The notes beneath the pieces are model-generated. The model did no database searches and was not told the DNA's origin. It saw nothing but the letters and a program-made list of their open reading frames with translations. A program made the translations under genes and the position numbers. Of a stretch of DNA of 64,000 bases, positions 8,512 through 17,604 are shown in pieces. The number at the start of each line of letters is the position of its first letter. Positions within the stretch are counted from its first letter, which is position 1. This DNA is from Actinophytocola sp044466355 (GTDB lineage Bacteria; Actinomycetota; Actinomycetes; Mycobacteriales; Pseudonocardiaceae): NCBI RefSeq assembly GCF_044466355.1, contig NZ_JBITMQ010000017.1, positions 144,199-208,198 on the forward strand, given 5' to 3'.

Positions 8512-9924
8512 TCACGCGGCCGCGGCTGCGGTCTCGCGGGCCCGTCGGCTCCGCAGCGTGGCGCCTGCCAGCAGTGCTCCGGCCACGGCGATGACCGCGG
8601 CGCCGACGAACGCCGAGGACAGGCCCTCGGTCAGCAGTGCGGTGTCGGTGGTCTGACCGGCGCCGAGCGCGCTGGTCACGGCGGTCATCGCGGCGAGGCC
8701 GAGTGCGGAGCCGATCTGGTAGCTGGTGTTGACGATGCCCGAGGCGAGGCCGCCTTCCTCCGGACGTGCGCTGGAGATCGCGGTGCCCAGTGACGGGATG
8801 AACGCGAGCGCCATGCCGGCGGCGGTGACGAGCGAGGCGGGGAGCACGTCGATCCAGAACGTGCCGGCCGGGCGGACGAACGACAGCCAGCCCAGGCCGA
8901 CGGCGAGCACCGCCAGCCCGGCGACGACCATGGCCTTGGCGCCGAAGCGTGCGGTGAGCCTCGGCGCCACCACGATCATGATGAGCATGATGACCGTGGT
9001 CATCGGCAGCAGCGCCGAGCCGCTCGCGAACGCGCCGAGGCCGAGCACCTGCTGCAGGTAGAGGTTGAGGAAGAACCACATCGGGATCCACGCCGCGCCG
9101 AGCAGCAGCTGCGCGAGGTTGGCCGCGGCGAGGTCCGGGGTGCGGAAGATGCCGAGCCGCACCAGCGGGGTCCGGCGCCGGGCCTGCAGGGCGACGAACG
9201 CCACCAGCAGCACCACCGCGACGATCAGGCCGACAACCGTGGTCGTCGAGCCCCAGCCCGCCTCGGGTGCCCGCACGATCGCGTAGACCGCGGCGGCGAG
9301 CCCGCCGGTGACGGTGACGGCGCCCGCGATGTCCGTCCCACCGCGCTGCGCCGGGCTGCTCGGCATGAGGGCTGGGATGGCGGCGAGGACGATCAGTGCG
9401 ATCGGGATGTTGATGTAGAAGACCCAGGGCCAGCTGACGTACTCGGTGATCACGCCGCCGAGGAACACCCCGGCCGTGCCGCCCGCGGGTGCGGCGGCGC
9501 CGTAGAGGGCCAGTGCCCTGGTCAGTTCTTTCGGTGTGCCACCGAACAGCATCATCAACAGGGTCAGTGCCGAGGGTGCGATCAGCGCGGCGCCGACGCC
9601 CTGCAGCGCCCGCCCGGTCAGCTCGACCCAGACCGTGCCCGCGGCACCCGCGACGACCGAGCCCGCCAGCAGCACCACCCATCCGGACGCGAAGACGCGC
9701 TTGGCGCCCAGCAGGTCGGACAGTCTGCCGCCCAGCAACAACAGTCCGCCGAAGGCGATGACGTAGGCGTTGAAGACCCAGGACAGGTTCTCCTGGGAGA
9801 AGCCGAGCTCGGCCTGGATGCGCGGTAGCGCGACGCCGATGATCGAGGTGTCCATGATGACCATGAACTGAGCGGTCGCGATCAGCGCGAGCGCCCACCA
9901 CCGCCGGGACTCTCTCGTTTCCAT
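8512..9924 (-). CDS. MFS drug transporter, DHA2 (EmrB/QacA) family, 14 TM
   Basis: A 470-residue proton-driven exporter. N-terminal FMVIMDTSIIGVALPRIQAE and the helix-5 motif ending in GVFLGGVITE mark the DHA2 family, with about fourteen hydrophobic helices in all. The start ATG is only 16 bases from the divergent start of a truncated secreted-protein gene. That leaves no room for a normal promoter, so this gene and the AhpD-like gene behind it look like an insertion into an older copper locus. The substrate is unknown. Confidence 0.9.
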   Translation of the reverse strand: METRESRRWWALALIATAQFMVIMDTSIIGVALPRIQAELGFSQENLSWVFNAYVIAFGGLLLLGGRLSDLLGAKRVFASGWVVLLAGSVVAGAAGTVWVELTGRALQGVGAALIAPSALTLLMMLFGGTPKELTRALALYGAAAPAGGTAGVFLGGVITEYVSWPWVFYINIPIALIVLAAIPALMPSSPAQRGGTDIAGAVTVTGGLAAAVYAIVRAPEAGWGSTTTVVGLIVAVVLLVAFVALQARRRTPLVRLGIFRTPDLAAANLAQLLLGAAWIPMWFFLNLYLQQVLGLGAFASGSALLPMTTVIMLIMIVVAPRLTARFGAKAMVVAGLAVLAVGLGWLSFVRPAGTFWIDVLPASLVTAAGMALAFIPSLGTAISSARPEEGGLASGIVNTSYQIGSALGLAAMTAVTSALGAGQTTDTALLTEGLSSAFVGAAVIAVAGALLAGATLRSRRARETAAAAA

Positions 9925-9939
9925 GACTACTCCATACCG

Positions 9940-10389
9940 GTGAAGGACTACGCCACGTCGCGGGTGTCCTCGGTGGACGGTTACGAGGTGAAGCTGGACG
10001 GCGATCTCGTGCCGGGCAGGACCGCGGAACTGACGCTGACCGTCAGCAAGGACGGCAGGCCCGTCACCGACTTGCAGCCGTATCTCGGCGCGTATGGGCA
10101 CCTGGTGGCGTTGCGTGTCGGCGACCTCGCTTACCTGCACGTCCACCCGGACGGCGAACCCGGTGACGGCAAGACCAAGCCTGGGCCCACGGTGACGTTC
10201 TTCGCGGAGGTTCCGTCCGCGGGTGCGTACCGGCTGTTCCTTGACTTCCAGCATGGGAACTCGGTCCGCACCGCGGAGTTCACTCTTGCCACTGATGGGC
10301 ACACGCCAGCGCCACCGGCACAGCCTGCACCCGAACCAGCACCCGCTGAAAGCGGTGGCCACGCCGATGACGGTCACGGCCACAACTGA
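9940..10389 (+). pseudogene. N-terminally truncated secreted copper-locus protein
   Basis: The frame encodes about 149 residues of a beta-rich domain (KLDGDLVPGRTAELTLTVSK, then LGAYGHLVALRVGDLAYLHV and YRLFLDFQHGN), ending in a Pro-rich tail and a His-rich HGHN end. In other actinomycetes similar C-terminal domains belong to longer secreted or lipoprotein-type proteins beside copA, from memory of the family. Here there is no signal peptide: the frame simply begins at the edge of the divergent MFS gene. The stop lies 23 bases before copA, so the two were probably one operon. I infer that the 5' half was lost when the MFS pair arrived. Confidence 0.6.
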
Positions 10390-10412
10390 TCTCGCGAAGG
10401 AGGAGATTCGTC

Positions 10413-12671
10413 ATGACTGCTGAAGTGAATCAGCGGACCCGCGAGATCGAACTGGCCATCGGTGGCATGACCTGCGCGTCGTGCGCGAACCGGATCGAGC
10501 GCAAGCTCAACAAGCTCGAGGGCGTGACCGCAACCGTCAACTACGCGACCGAGAAGGCGAAGGTCGCCTTCCCCGACGACGTCGACCCGAGCACGCTCGT
10601 CGCGCAGGTCGAGGCCGCGGGCTACAGCGCCGCGCTGCCCCAGCCGCCACGCCAACAGAACCGGCAGGACGACCAGGACGAGCCCGAGGAGGACCCGACC
10701 CGCCCGCTGCGGCAACGGCTGATCGGCTCGGTCGTGCTGTCGGTGCCGGTCATCGCGCTCGCGATGATCCCGGCCATCCAGTTCACGAACTGGCAGTGGA
10801 TCTCGCTGACGCTCGCCGCGCCGGTGATCGCCTGGGCGGCGTGGCCGTTCCACAAGGCGGCGTGGCAGAACCTGCGGCACGGCGCCGCCACCATGGACAC
10901 GCTCATCTCCATGGGCACCCTGGCCGCGTTCGCGTGGACGCTGTACGCGCTGCAGTGGGGCACGGCAGGGATTCCCGGGATGAAGCACCCGTTCGAGTTC
11001 ACCATCGAGCGGATGGCAGGCGACGGCAACATCTACCTGGAGGTCGCGGCCGGGGTGACCACGTTCATCCTCGCCGGCCGGTACTTCGAGGCACGTGCGA
11101 AGCGCCGCGCGGGTTCCGCGTTGCGGGCGCTGCTTTCCTTGGGCGCCAAGGATGTCGCGGTGCTGCGTAACGGCAAGGAGGAACGCGTCCCGGTCGACTC
11201 GCTGACGGTCGGTGACCGGTTCGTCGTCCGCCCGGGCGAGAAGATCGCCACGGACGGTGTCATCGAGGACGGTTCGTCAGCGGTGGACGCGAGCATGCTG
11301 ACCGGTGAGTCGGTGCCGGTCGAGGTCGGGCCGGGCGACACCGTGGTCGGCGCGACGGTCAACGCCGGCGGCAGGCTCGTCGTGCGTGCCACGAAGGTCG
11401 GCGCGGACACCCAGCTCGCGCAGATGGCGAAGCTGGTCGAGGACGCGCAGACCGGCAAGGCCCAGGTCCAGCGGCTCGCCGACCGGATCTCGGGCGTGTT
11501 CGTCCCGATCGTGATCGCTCTCGCGTTCGGCACGCTGGCGTTCTGGCTCGGTGCGGGCGGGACCCCCGCCGCCGCGTTCACCGCCGCCGTCGCGGTCCTG
11601 ATCATCGCCTGCCCGTGCGCGCTCGGGCTGGCCACGCCGACGGCGCTGCTGGTCGGCACGGGCCGGGGTGCGCAGCTGGGCATCCTGATCAAGGGCCCGG
11701 AGGTGCTGGAGTCCACCCGGCGCGTCGACACGGTCGTGCTGGACAAGACCGGCACGGTCACGAGCGGCCGGATGTCGCTGGTCGACGTGCACGTGGCGGA
11801 CGGCGTCGACGACGTCGAGGTGCTGCGGCTGGCGGGTGCGCTGGAGAAGGCGTCGGAGCACCCGATCGCCGCGGCCATCGCCCGCGCCGCGCAGGACAAG
11901 GTCGGCGACCTGCCCGAGGTCGAGGGCTTCACCAACGCGGAGGGCCTCGGTGTCCAGGGCGTCGTCGACGGTCACGCGGTCGTCGTCGGCCGCACCGCGC
12001 TGCTCGAAGACTGGGCGGTGCACCTCACCCCCTCGCTGGCCGAGGCTAAGGCCGAGGCGGAACGGCAGGGCAGGACCGCCGTGGCCGTCGGCTGGGACGG
12101 GCAGGCCCGTGCTGTGCTGGTCGTGGCGGACACCGTCAAGCCCACCTCGGCGGACGCGATCGCGGGACTGCGGAAGCTCGGGCTGACGCCCGTGCTGCTG
12201 ACCGGTGACAACGAGGCCGCCGCCCGTTCGGTCGCCGCCGAGGTGGGCATCGACGAGGTGATCGCCGAGGTCCTGCCGCAGGACAAGGTGGCCGTGGTCA
12301 AGCGGCTGCAGTCGGAGGGCAAGGTCGTCGCGATGGTCGGTGACGGGGTCAACGACGCCGCCGCACTGGCCCAGGCCGACCTCGGCCTGGCCATGGGGAC
12401 CGGCACCGACGTCGCGATCGAGGCGAGCGACCTGACCCTGGTCCGCGGTGACCTGCGGGCCGCGGTCGACGCCATCCGGTTGTCGCGCCGCACCCTCGCC
12501 ACGATCAAGGGCAACCTGTTCTGGGCGTTCGGCTACAACGTCGCGGCACTCCCGCTGGCGGCGGCGGGCCTGCTCAACCCGATGATCGCCGGTGCCGCCA
12601 TGGCCTTCAGCTCGGTCTTTGTCGTCGGCAACAGCCTGCGGCTACGCGGCTTCCGCAGCACGATCGACTGA
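10413..12671 (+). CDS. copA: Copper-translocating P1B-type ATPase
   Basis: Exports Cu(I) across the membrane using ATP. The 752-residue protein contains an N-terminal heavy-metal domain (GMTCASC, near residue 18), the actuator TGES motif (SMLTGESVPV), and the CPC metal site in helix 6 (near residue 399). The phosphorylated Asp is in DKTGT (near 443), followed by the HP motif (SEHPIAAAIA) and GDGVNDAAALA (near 642). All catalytic elements are present, unlike the second copper ATPase in this window. GGAGGAG precedes the ATG. It follows the truncated secreted gene and ends in a strong terminator. Confidence 0.96.
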   Translation: MTAEVNQRTREIELAIGGMTCASCANRIERKLNKLEGVTATVNYATEKAKVAFPDDVDPSTLVAQVEAAGYSAALPQPPRQQNRQDDQDEPEEDPTRPLRQRLIGSVVLSVPVIALAMIPAIQFTNWQWISLTLAAPVIAWAAWPFHKAAWQNLRHGAATMDTLISMGTLAAFAWTLYALQWGTAGIPGMKHPFEFTIERMAGDGNIYLEVAAGVTTFILAGRYFEARAKRRAGSALRALLSLGAKDVAVLRNGKEERVPVDSLTVGDRFVVRPGEKIATDGVIEDGSSAVDASMLTGESVPVEVGPGDTVVGATVNAGGRLVVRATKVGADTQLAQMAKLVEDAQTGKAQVQRLADRISGVFVPIVIALAFGTLAFWLGAGGTPAAAFTAAVAVLIIACPCALGLATPTALLVGTGRGAQLGILIKGPEVLESTRRVDTVVLDKTGTVTSGRMSLVDVHVADGVDDVEVLRLAGALEKASEHPIAAAIARAAQDKVGDLPEVEGFTNAEGLGVQGVVDGHAVVVGRTALLEDWAVHLTPSLAEAKAEAERQGRTAVAVGWDGQARAVLVVADTVKPTSADAIAGLRKLGLTPVLLTGDNEAAARSVAAEVGIDEVIAEVLPQDKVAVVKRLQSEGKVVAMVGDGVNDAAALAQADLGLAMGTGTDVAIEASDLTLVRGDLRAAVDAIRLSRRTLATIKGNLFWAFGYNVAALPLAAAGLLNPMIAGAAMAFSSVFVVGNSLRLRGFRSTID

Positions 12672-12674
12672 CCC

Positions 12675-12720
12675 ACTCGCTGTGACCCCAGCCGGAGCGT
12701 CGGCTGGGGTCACAGCGAGT
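12675..12720 (+). terminator. Perfect 19-bp hairpin terminator after copA
   Basis: ACTCGCTGTGACCCCAGCC pairs exactly with the downstream arm across an eight-base loop, starting four bases after the copA stop. Confidence 0.9.
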
Positions 12721-12821
12721 CTGTCCGTTGGTGCAGACGTTGGTGCCTGGTCGGCGGGAATCGAGCCGTCTGACCGATTCATGCCGGATGATGGCGCGAG
12801 ACGTCCCTTGCGGAAGGAGCC

Positions 12822-13844
12822 GTGGTGCGCGGACTGCCTGCTTCGCTGGCCGGCGTTGCGGTCGGCATCCTGCTGGCCACGACGTTGGCCGCGCCGTCGC
12901 CGGCCTCGGCGCAGCCGACCACGGTGGCCGGGCTGCTCGCGCACTACTACGACCTGAGCATCGAGGCCGAGCGGGTCAACGAGGAACTCCTGATCGTCCA
13001 GGAGGAGTTGGACGTCCAGCAGCAGGCAGCGGACGCGGCGACGAAGACCGCGAACGACGCCAGGGCAGCAGCCGACCGGGCCCGTGACGAGGCGAATGCG
13101 GCCCAGGACATCGACAGGGTCGCCGCCGCGCTGTCCGCGCGCAAGGACCTCGACGCGCTCACTGCGTTCGCTACGAGCACCAGCCCGGACGACCTGCTCG
13201 GCAAGCTCGAGGCCTCGACCCTGGCCGCGCACCTCTCGGGTGGTTCTCGCCAGGGGGATGCTGCGCTGGAGCAGGCCGAGGCCGCTGCCAAACGTGCCGA
13301 TGCCGCGGAGGCTGCGGCCAAGTCGGCGCATGCCGCGGTGGCGGCAGGCGTGGCCGAGGTGCGGCAGCGCAGGTCCGAGTTGGACGCGCAGATCCGCGAG
13401 GTGCGTGCCGCGCTCGACAACCTCACGCCGGAGCAGCGGGCGTTGCTGGAAAGCGCTGATGACTACGGCGATGACGTGGCCCTGCCCGCAGGGAACGCCG
13501 GTGCGATGCTGGAGTTCGCCCTGGCCCAGATAGGCAAGCCGTACCTGTGGGGTGCTGTCGGACCGGACTCCTATGACTGCTCCGGGCTCGTGCAGACCGC
13601 GTTCCGTGCAGCCGGGGTGAGCATGCCGAGGGTGTCGCGCCAGCAGGCGACGGTGGGCATCCAGGTGGCGCGCTCCGACGTGCGTGCCGGTGACCTGATC
13701 TTCTACTACCAGCCGGTGTCCCACGTGGCGATCGCCATCGACAACACGCGGGTGGTCCACGCCCCGACCTTCGGTCAGAACGTCAAGGTCGGCGCCATCG
13801 ACAACATCGGCCCGATCACAATCATCCGCCGCATCGTCGGCTGA
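12822..13844 (+). CDS. Secreted NlpC/P60 peptidoglycan hydrolase with coiled coil
   Basis: Cell-wall endopeptidase of 340 residues. A signal peptide ends near residue 34 (ATTLAAPSPASA). Long Ala/Glu/Arg-rich helices, probably a coiled coil, span about 50-215. The C-terminal NlpC/P60 domain has the catalytic Cys in YDCSGL and His residues in VSHVAIAI and VVHAP. The architecture resembles the RipA/CwlO-like hydrolases of actinobacteria, where the coiled coil controls the enzyme. The start is GTG-GTG after AAGGAG. It stands alone between copA's terminator and an MFS promoter, with no obvious link to copper. Confidence 0.9.
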   Translation: MVRGLPASLAGVAVGILLATTLAAPSPASAQPTTVAGLLAHYYDLSIEAERVNEELLIVQEELDVQQQAADAATKTANDARAAADRARDEANAAQDIDRVAAALSARKDLDALTAFATSTSPDDLLGKLEASTLAAHLSGGSRQGDAALEQAEAAAKRADAAEAAAKSAHAAVAAGVAEVRQRRSELDAQIREVRAALDNLTPEQRALLESADDYGDDVALPAGNAGAMLEFALAQIGKPYLWGAVGPDSYDCSGLVQTAFRAAGVSMPRVSRQQATVGIQVARSDVRAGDLIFYYQPVSHVAIAIDNTRVVHAPTFGQNVKVGAIDNIGPITIIRRIVG

Positions 13845-13879
13845 GCCTCCGGCGGAAGCCGCATCCAATCAGGCCTTGC

Positions 13880-13909
13880 TTGACACCGGATACCCCCTAG
13901 GCGTATTAA
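13880..13909 (+). promoter_or_regulatory. Promoter of the MFS-TetR-monooxygenase operon
   Basis: TTGACA at 13880 and TATTAA at 13904 are separated by 18 bases. Inside the spacer lies an imperfect ATAC...GTAT palindrome (13889-13905). The -10 region runs into the TetR operator that follows. Confidence 0.7.
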
Positions 13910-13933
13910 CTTGGACAACAGTGTCCAAGTTAA
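13906..13933. promoter_or_regulatory. Perfect 28-bp operator for the downstream TetR repressor
   Basis: TTAACTTGGACA and its exact reverse complement flank four bases (acag). It overlaps the -10 region and ends ten bases before the MFS start, so a bound dimer would block transcription. The obvious ligand-binding regulator is the TetR protein encoded two genes downstream. The pairing is inferred from position. Confidence 0.75.
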
Positions 13934-13943
13934 GGGGAAGATT

Positions 13944-15362
13944 ATGGGTCACGGACATGCCTCGGTCGGCGCGCCACCGCACCCGCGCAGGTGGACCGCG
14001 CTCGTCCTGCTGTGCCTCGCGCAGCTGATGCTGATCGTGGACATCACGGTCGTGCAGGTGGCGCTGCCCAGCATCGGCGCCGAGCTGGGGCTCGGCCGGG
14101 AGGCGCTGACCTGGGTGGTGACCGCGTACACGCTGGTGTTCGGCGGGCTGATGGTGTTCGGCGGCAGGCTCGCCGACGCGGTCGGCGCCCGTCGGGTGCT
14201 GCTGGCCGGGCTGGCGCTGTTCACAGCCGCGTCCCTGGTGTGCGGGCTCGCGACGAGTGGTGCCCTGCTCATCGCGGGCCGGGCGGTGCAGGGGGTCGGC
14301 GCGGCGCTGATGTCCCCGGCCGCGCTGTCGATCATCACCACCGCGTTCCACGGCACCGAGCGCAACCGCGCGCTGGGGATCTGGGCGGCGATCGGCGGCA
14401 CCGGCGCCGCGCTCGGCGTGCTCGTCTCCGGCGTGCTGACCTCGGGACCGGGCTGGGAATGGGTGTTCTTCGTCAACGTGCCCATCGGCATCCTGGTTGC
14501 GGCCACCGTGCCGGGTGTTATCCGGGCCGACCGGGCGCGGGAGCAGCGGCAGCGGCTCGATGTGCCCGGCGCACTCGTGGTCACCGTGGCCACCGGCCTG
14601 CTGATCTACGGCCTGGTCAACGCCGGTGACGGCGGCTGGGGCGCGGTGGGCACGCTTGTGCCGCTCGTGGCGGCGGTGGCCGGGTATGTCGTGTTCGTGC
14701 TGGTCGAGTCCCGGGTCGCGGCGCCGCTGATGCGGCCGGAGACGATGGCGCGGCGGCCGGTGGTGTCCGGCACGTTCCTCATGCTGGTGGCCACTGGGCT
14801 GCTGCTCGGACTGTTCTTCCTGACGTCGCTGTACTTCCAGCACGTGCGCGGGTTCAGCGCGCTGAAGACCGGGCTGATCTTCCTGCCGGTCGCGATCGCC
14901 ATCACCATCGGAGCGCAGCTGGCCGCCCACCTGATCAGCAGGATCGGCGGCCGCCCGATCGCGGTCGCGAGCTTCCTGCTCACCGCGGCCGGCGCGGTCC
15001 TGCTGAGCGGGATCTCGCCAGACGGCGACGTCTACACCGAGGTGCTGCCGGGCTTCCTGCTGGCCGCGCTCGGCATCGGGCCCGCGTTCGTCACCGCGAC
15101 CACCACGACCCTGGCGAATGTCCCGCACGGCGAGGCAGGCGTGGCATCCGGTGTCGTCAACACCTTCCACGAACTCGGCGGTAGCATCGGCGTCGCCATG
15201 GTGTCCACAGTGGCCGCCGCCAGCATCGCGTCCACATCGGACGTCGACGGTTTCGCAGACGCCTACCTGGCGTGCGGGATCGCCGCTGCGGCTGCCGCGC
15301 TCGTCGCCGTCGCACTCGTGCCAGGCGGCCGCCCCCGTGCCGTCACCGGCCACGGACACTGA
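13944..15362 (+). CDS. MFS drug transporter, DHA2 family, TetR-controlled
   Basis: A 472-residue exporter with about fourteen helices. Family marks are LMLIVDITVVQVALPSIGAE, LTWVVTAYTLVFGGLMVFGG and GGRLADAVGARRVL. The ATG at 13944 (MGHGHAS) is preferred over an upstream in-frame GTG that lies inside the operator, because GGGGAA sits six bases before it. First gene of an operon with a small membrane protein, TetR and a flavin monooxygenase, a layout typical of inducible efflux plus detoxification. A decayed copy of the same MFS-TetR module lies near 27.0-28.0 kb. Confidence 0.92.
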   Translation: MGHGHASVGAPPHPRRWTALVLLCLAQLMLIVDITVVQVALPSIGAELGLGREALTWVVTAYTLVFGGLMVFGGRLADAVGARRVLLAGLALFTAASLVCGLATSGALLIAGRAVQGVGAALMSPAALSIITTAFHGTERNRALGIWAAIGGTGAALGVLVSGVLTSGPGWEWVFFVNVPIGILVAATVPGVIRADRAREQRQRLDVPGALVVTVATGLLIYGLVNAGDGGWGAVGTLVPLVAAVAGYVVFVLVESRVAAPLMRPETMARRPVVSGTFLMLVATGLLLGLFFLTSLYFQHVRGFSALKTGLIFLPVAIAITIGAQLAAHLISRIGGRPIAVASFLLTAAGAVLLSGISPDGDVYTEVLPGFLLAALGIGPAFVTATTTTLANVPHGEAGVASGVVNTFHELGGSIGVAMVSTVAAASIASTSDVDGFADAYLACGIAAAAAALVAVALVPGGRPRAVTGHGH

Positions 15363-15363
15363 C

Positions 15364-15801
15364 GTGCGCAGACTCCTCGAACCGGCGTTCGCGGCGGCCG
15401 CCGCCCTGACCGCCGCCCGGGCCGTCCGCAGAGTGGCCGCCGACTACTGGGACAACGAGACGCTCACGCCCAGAACGGTGGCGGTGACCTTCAGCGCCCT
15501 CCTGGCGAATGCCGGTACCTACGCGCTGGCCGTCCGTCGCCGGACCTGGCCTCTGCCACTTCGGGCTCGTCCGGCCATGGTCGGCGGGGTCGCAGTGGCG
15601 GGTGCACTGGTCTCCCGGGCCGGGCGCAACCGAAACCCGCGGTACCTCACCCTCGTCGCTGCCCTCGCCGGTATTGGGGTTGCCACCCGGTCCGGGCTCG
15701 CCTGCACGGTCGCCGCGGCGGCATGGGCGGTCGCGCAGCAGCCCCTCCCCGCCGACGAGCGTCACCTCGCGAGAATGTTCGGTGACCAGCACTCGCCATG
15801 A
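15364..15801 (+). CDS. Small hydrophobic protein of unknown function
   Basis: Begins at a GTG one base after the MFS stop and encodes 145 residues, rich in Ala and Arg, with three or four weak hydrophobic segments. The C-terminal ADERHLARMFGD vaguely resembles the end of isoprenylcysteine methyltransferase-type membrane enzymes, but the catalytic core is absent. It may be a degraded or minimal relative. It sits inside the efflux operon and ends ten bases before the TetR start. Confidence 0.55.
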   Translation: MRRLLEPAFAAAAALTAARAVRRVAADYWDNETLTPRTVAVTFSALLANAGTYALAVRRRTWPLPLRARPAMVGGVAVAGALVSRAGRNRNPRYLTLVAALAGIGVATRSGLACTVAAAAWAVAQQPLPADERHLARMFGDQHSP

Positions 15802-15811
15802 GGAGGCCACC

Positions 15812-16414
15812 TTGTCCAATGTGGAACACCGGCGCCGCGCCGACGCCGAACGCAACATTGCGACCATCATCGACGTGGCGAGCGATCTGTTCGGCCGCGG
15901 CCAGTCGCCTTCGATGGCCGAGGTCGCGGCAGCCGCGGGCGTGCGCCGGGCCACCCTGTACGGGCACTTCCCGTCCCGCGAGGAGCTGATCGACGCCGTC
16001 ATCACCCACGCGATCACGCAGACGGACGAGGCACTGACCGCTCTCGCGCTCGACCGCGACCCGGCCGACGTCGCACTCGAGCGCCTCGTCCGCACGTCCT
16101 GGCCCATCCTCGACCGCTTCCGCCGCCTGCGCACCGCCGCGCTGGCAGAACTCGGCCCCGAACGTCTACGCCGCCACCACGACCGAACCCTGTACCACGT
16201 CGACCAGCTGATCCGCCGTGGCCAGGACGACGGCCAGTTCCGCACCGACCTACCGCTCGGCTGGCTCGTCACCACGTTCTACGCGGTCCTGCACGCCGCA
16301 GCCGACGAAGCCGACGCAGGCCGCATCAGCCCATCGGATGCCCCAGACCTACTCGCCACGACCGTGCTCTCGCTGGTGACCCAGCAGCGCGGCGACCCAC
16401 CGGAGGACACATGA
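15812..16414 (+). CDS. TetR family repressor
   Basis: A 200-residue regulator. The N-terminal helix-turn-helix is visible (SMAEVAAAAGVRRATLYGHF, then PSREELIDAV), followed by an all-helical ligand domain (FRTDLPLGWLVTTFYAVLHA). Translation most likely starts at TTG 15812, five bases after AGGAGG. Its likely target is the 28-bp palindrome ahead of the MFS gene. It is a close paralogue of the TetR at 27049-27702: both contain RRRADAERNIA and FRTDLPLGWLVTT. Confidence 0.9.
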   Translation: MSNVEHRRRADAERNIATIIDVASDLFGRGQSPSMAEVAAAAGVRRATLYGHFPSREELIDAVITHAITQTDEALTALALDRDPADVALERLVRTSWPILDRFRRLRTAALAELGPERLRRHHDRTLYHVDQLIRRGQDDGQFRTDLPLGWLVTTFYAVLHAAADEADAGRISPSDAPDLLATTVLSLVTQQRGDPPEDT

Positions 16415-17586
16415 GGAAGGCAATCGTCATCGGCGCCGGAATCGGGGGCATGACCGCGGCCAACGCCCTGCAGCGCACGGGCTGGCAGGTCAAGGTCTAC
16501 GAACAGGCACCGGAGATCGGACCCGTCGGCGCCGGGGTGGGGATCGCCCCCAACGCCGTGAAAGCACTGGACCGTCTCGGCCTGGGTGAAGGCCTTCGCG
16601 AACACGGCCGCCGCCAGGACGCCCTGGAGATCCGAACCCGATCAGGCCGACGCCTCACCCGTCTACCGGGTACCGACATCGAAGATCGCTACGACGCACC
16701 GTTCTACGCACTTCACCGAGCCGAACTGCACCACGTTCTCGCACGACGACTCAACCCGGACACCCTCCACACCGGCCACCGCGCCACGACGATCACCACG
16801 GACGCCGACACCGCCACCGTAACCTTCCAGACCACGGCAGGCACCGTCTCCGAGACCGCGGACCTGGTCGTCGCGGCCGACGGCGTCAACAGCCACCTCC
16901 GCGCCACACTGTTCCCCGACTATCCCGGCCCGACCTACGCCGGATACACGGTTTGGCGCGGCCTCGTGCCCAACTCCCGTTCCGTACCAGCGATCCTCAC
17001 CGAGACCTGGGGCAAAGGCGCCCGATTCGGCATCGCCACACTGGGCGGCGGACAGACCTACTGGTTCGCCTGCGAGAACATGACCGAACACGCCAAACCA
17101 GAACACGGGCTCGACATGCTCGCGCAACGTTTCCAACACTGGCACGAGCCGATTCCCGAGCTGATCGCCGCAACCCCAGAGGACACGCTGCTGCGCCATG
17201 ACGTCTACTACCTCCACGCGCGACTACCCAGCTTCGTCCGCGGCCGCGTCGCACTGCTGGGCGACGCCGCCCACGCCGTGACACCGGACATCGGGCAGGG
17301 CGCCTGCCTGGCCATCGAGGACGCCGTCGTACTCGCGTCCGCCGTGGACGATAGCGGCGTCGACGAAGGCTTGCGTGTCTACGACGCGGCCCGCCGCCCG
17401 CGCACGGAAAGGATGGCTCGCTTCTCCGGACGGCTCGCGAACCTCCTACAGACGTCCAATCGCGCCACGATTGCCATCCGCGACACGATCTCCCTCGCCG
17501 TGCCGGCATCCCTGCTCACCCGCGCTGCTGGCGCGGCCTTCGCGTGGACACCGCGTGACCACGTCGGCGCGAGCCAGCAGACGTAG
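16411..17586 (+). CDS. FAD-dependent monooxygenase (PHBH/TetX-like)
   Basis: Group A flavoprotein monooxygenase of 391 residues. Rossmann GAGIGGMTAANAL binds FAD at the N-terminus, DGVNSHLR is the DG-type motif in the middle, and GDAAHAVTPDIGQGACLAIE closes the FAD site. Such enzymes hydroxylate aromatics or inactivate drugs such as tetracyclines and rifamycins. Its start overlaps the TetR stop (ATGA). Being co-transcribed with an efflux pump and repressor supports inducible detoxification; the substrate is unknown. Confidence 0.9.
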   Translation: MRKAIVIGAGIGGMTAANALQRTGWQVKVYEQAPEIGPVGAGVGIAPNAVKALDRLGLGEGLREHGRRQDALEIRTRSGRRLTRLPGTDIEDRYDAPFYALHRAELHHVLARRLNPDTLHTGHRATTITTDADTATVTFQTTAGTVSETADLVVAADGVNSHLRATLFPDYPGPTYAGYTVWRGLVPNSRSVPAILTETWGKGARFGIATLGGGQTYWFACENMTEHAKPEHGLDMLAQRFQHWHEPIPELIAATPEDTLLRHDVYYLHARLPSFVRGRVALLGDAAHAVTPDIGQGACLAIEDAVVLASAVDDSGVDEGLRVYDAARRPRTERMARFSGRLANLLQTSNRATIAIRDTISLAVPASLLTRAAGAAFAWTPRDHVGASQQT

Positions 17587-17604
17587 GTCCGTGCCACCTT
17601 CGGC

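Noticed and set aside
12741..12772. Minus-strand sequence resembling the 3' end of a tRNA (TCGATTCCCGCC...ACCA)
   Set aside because: Only the T-arm-like part is present; no acceptor 5' strand, D-arm or anticodon arm could be found, and the T-stem has a mismatch. It may be an old attachment site but cannot be supported.
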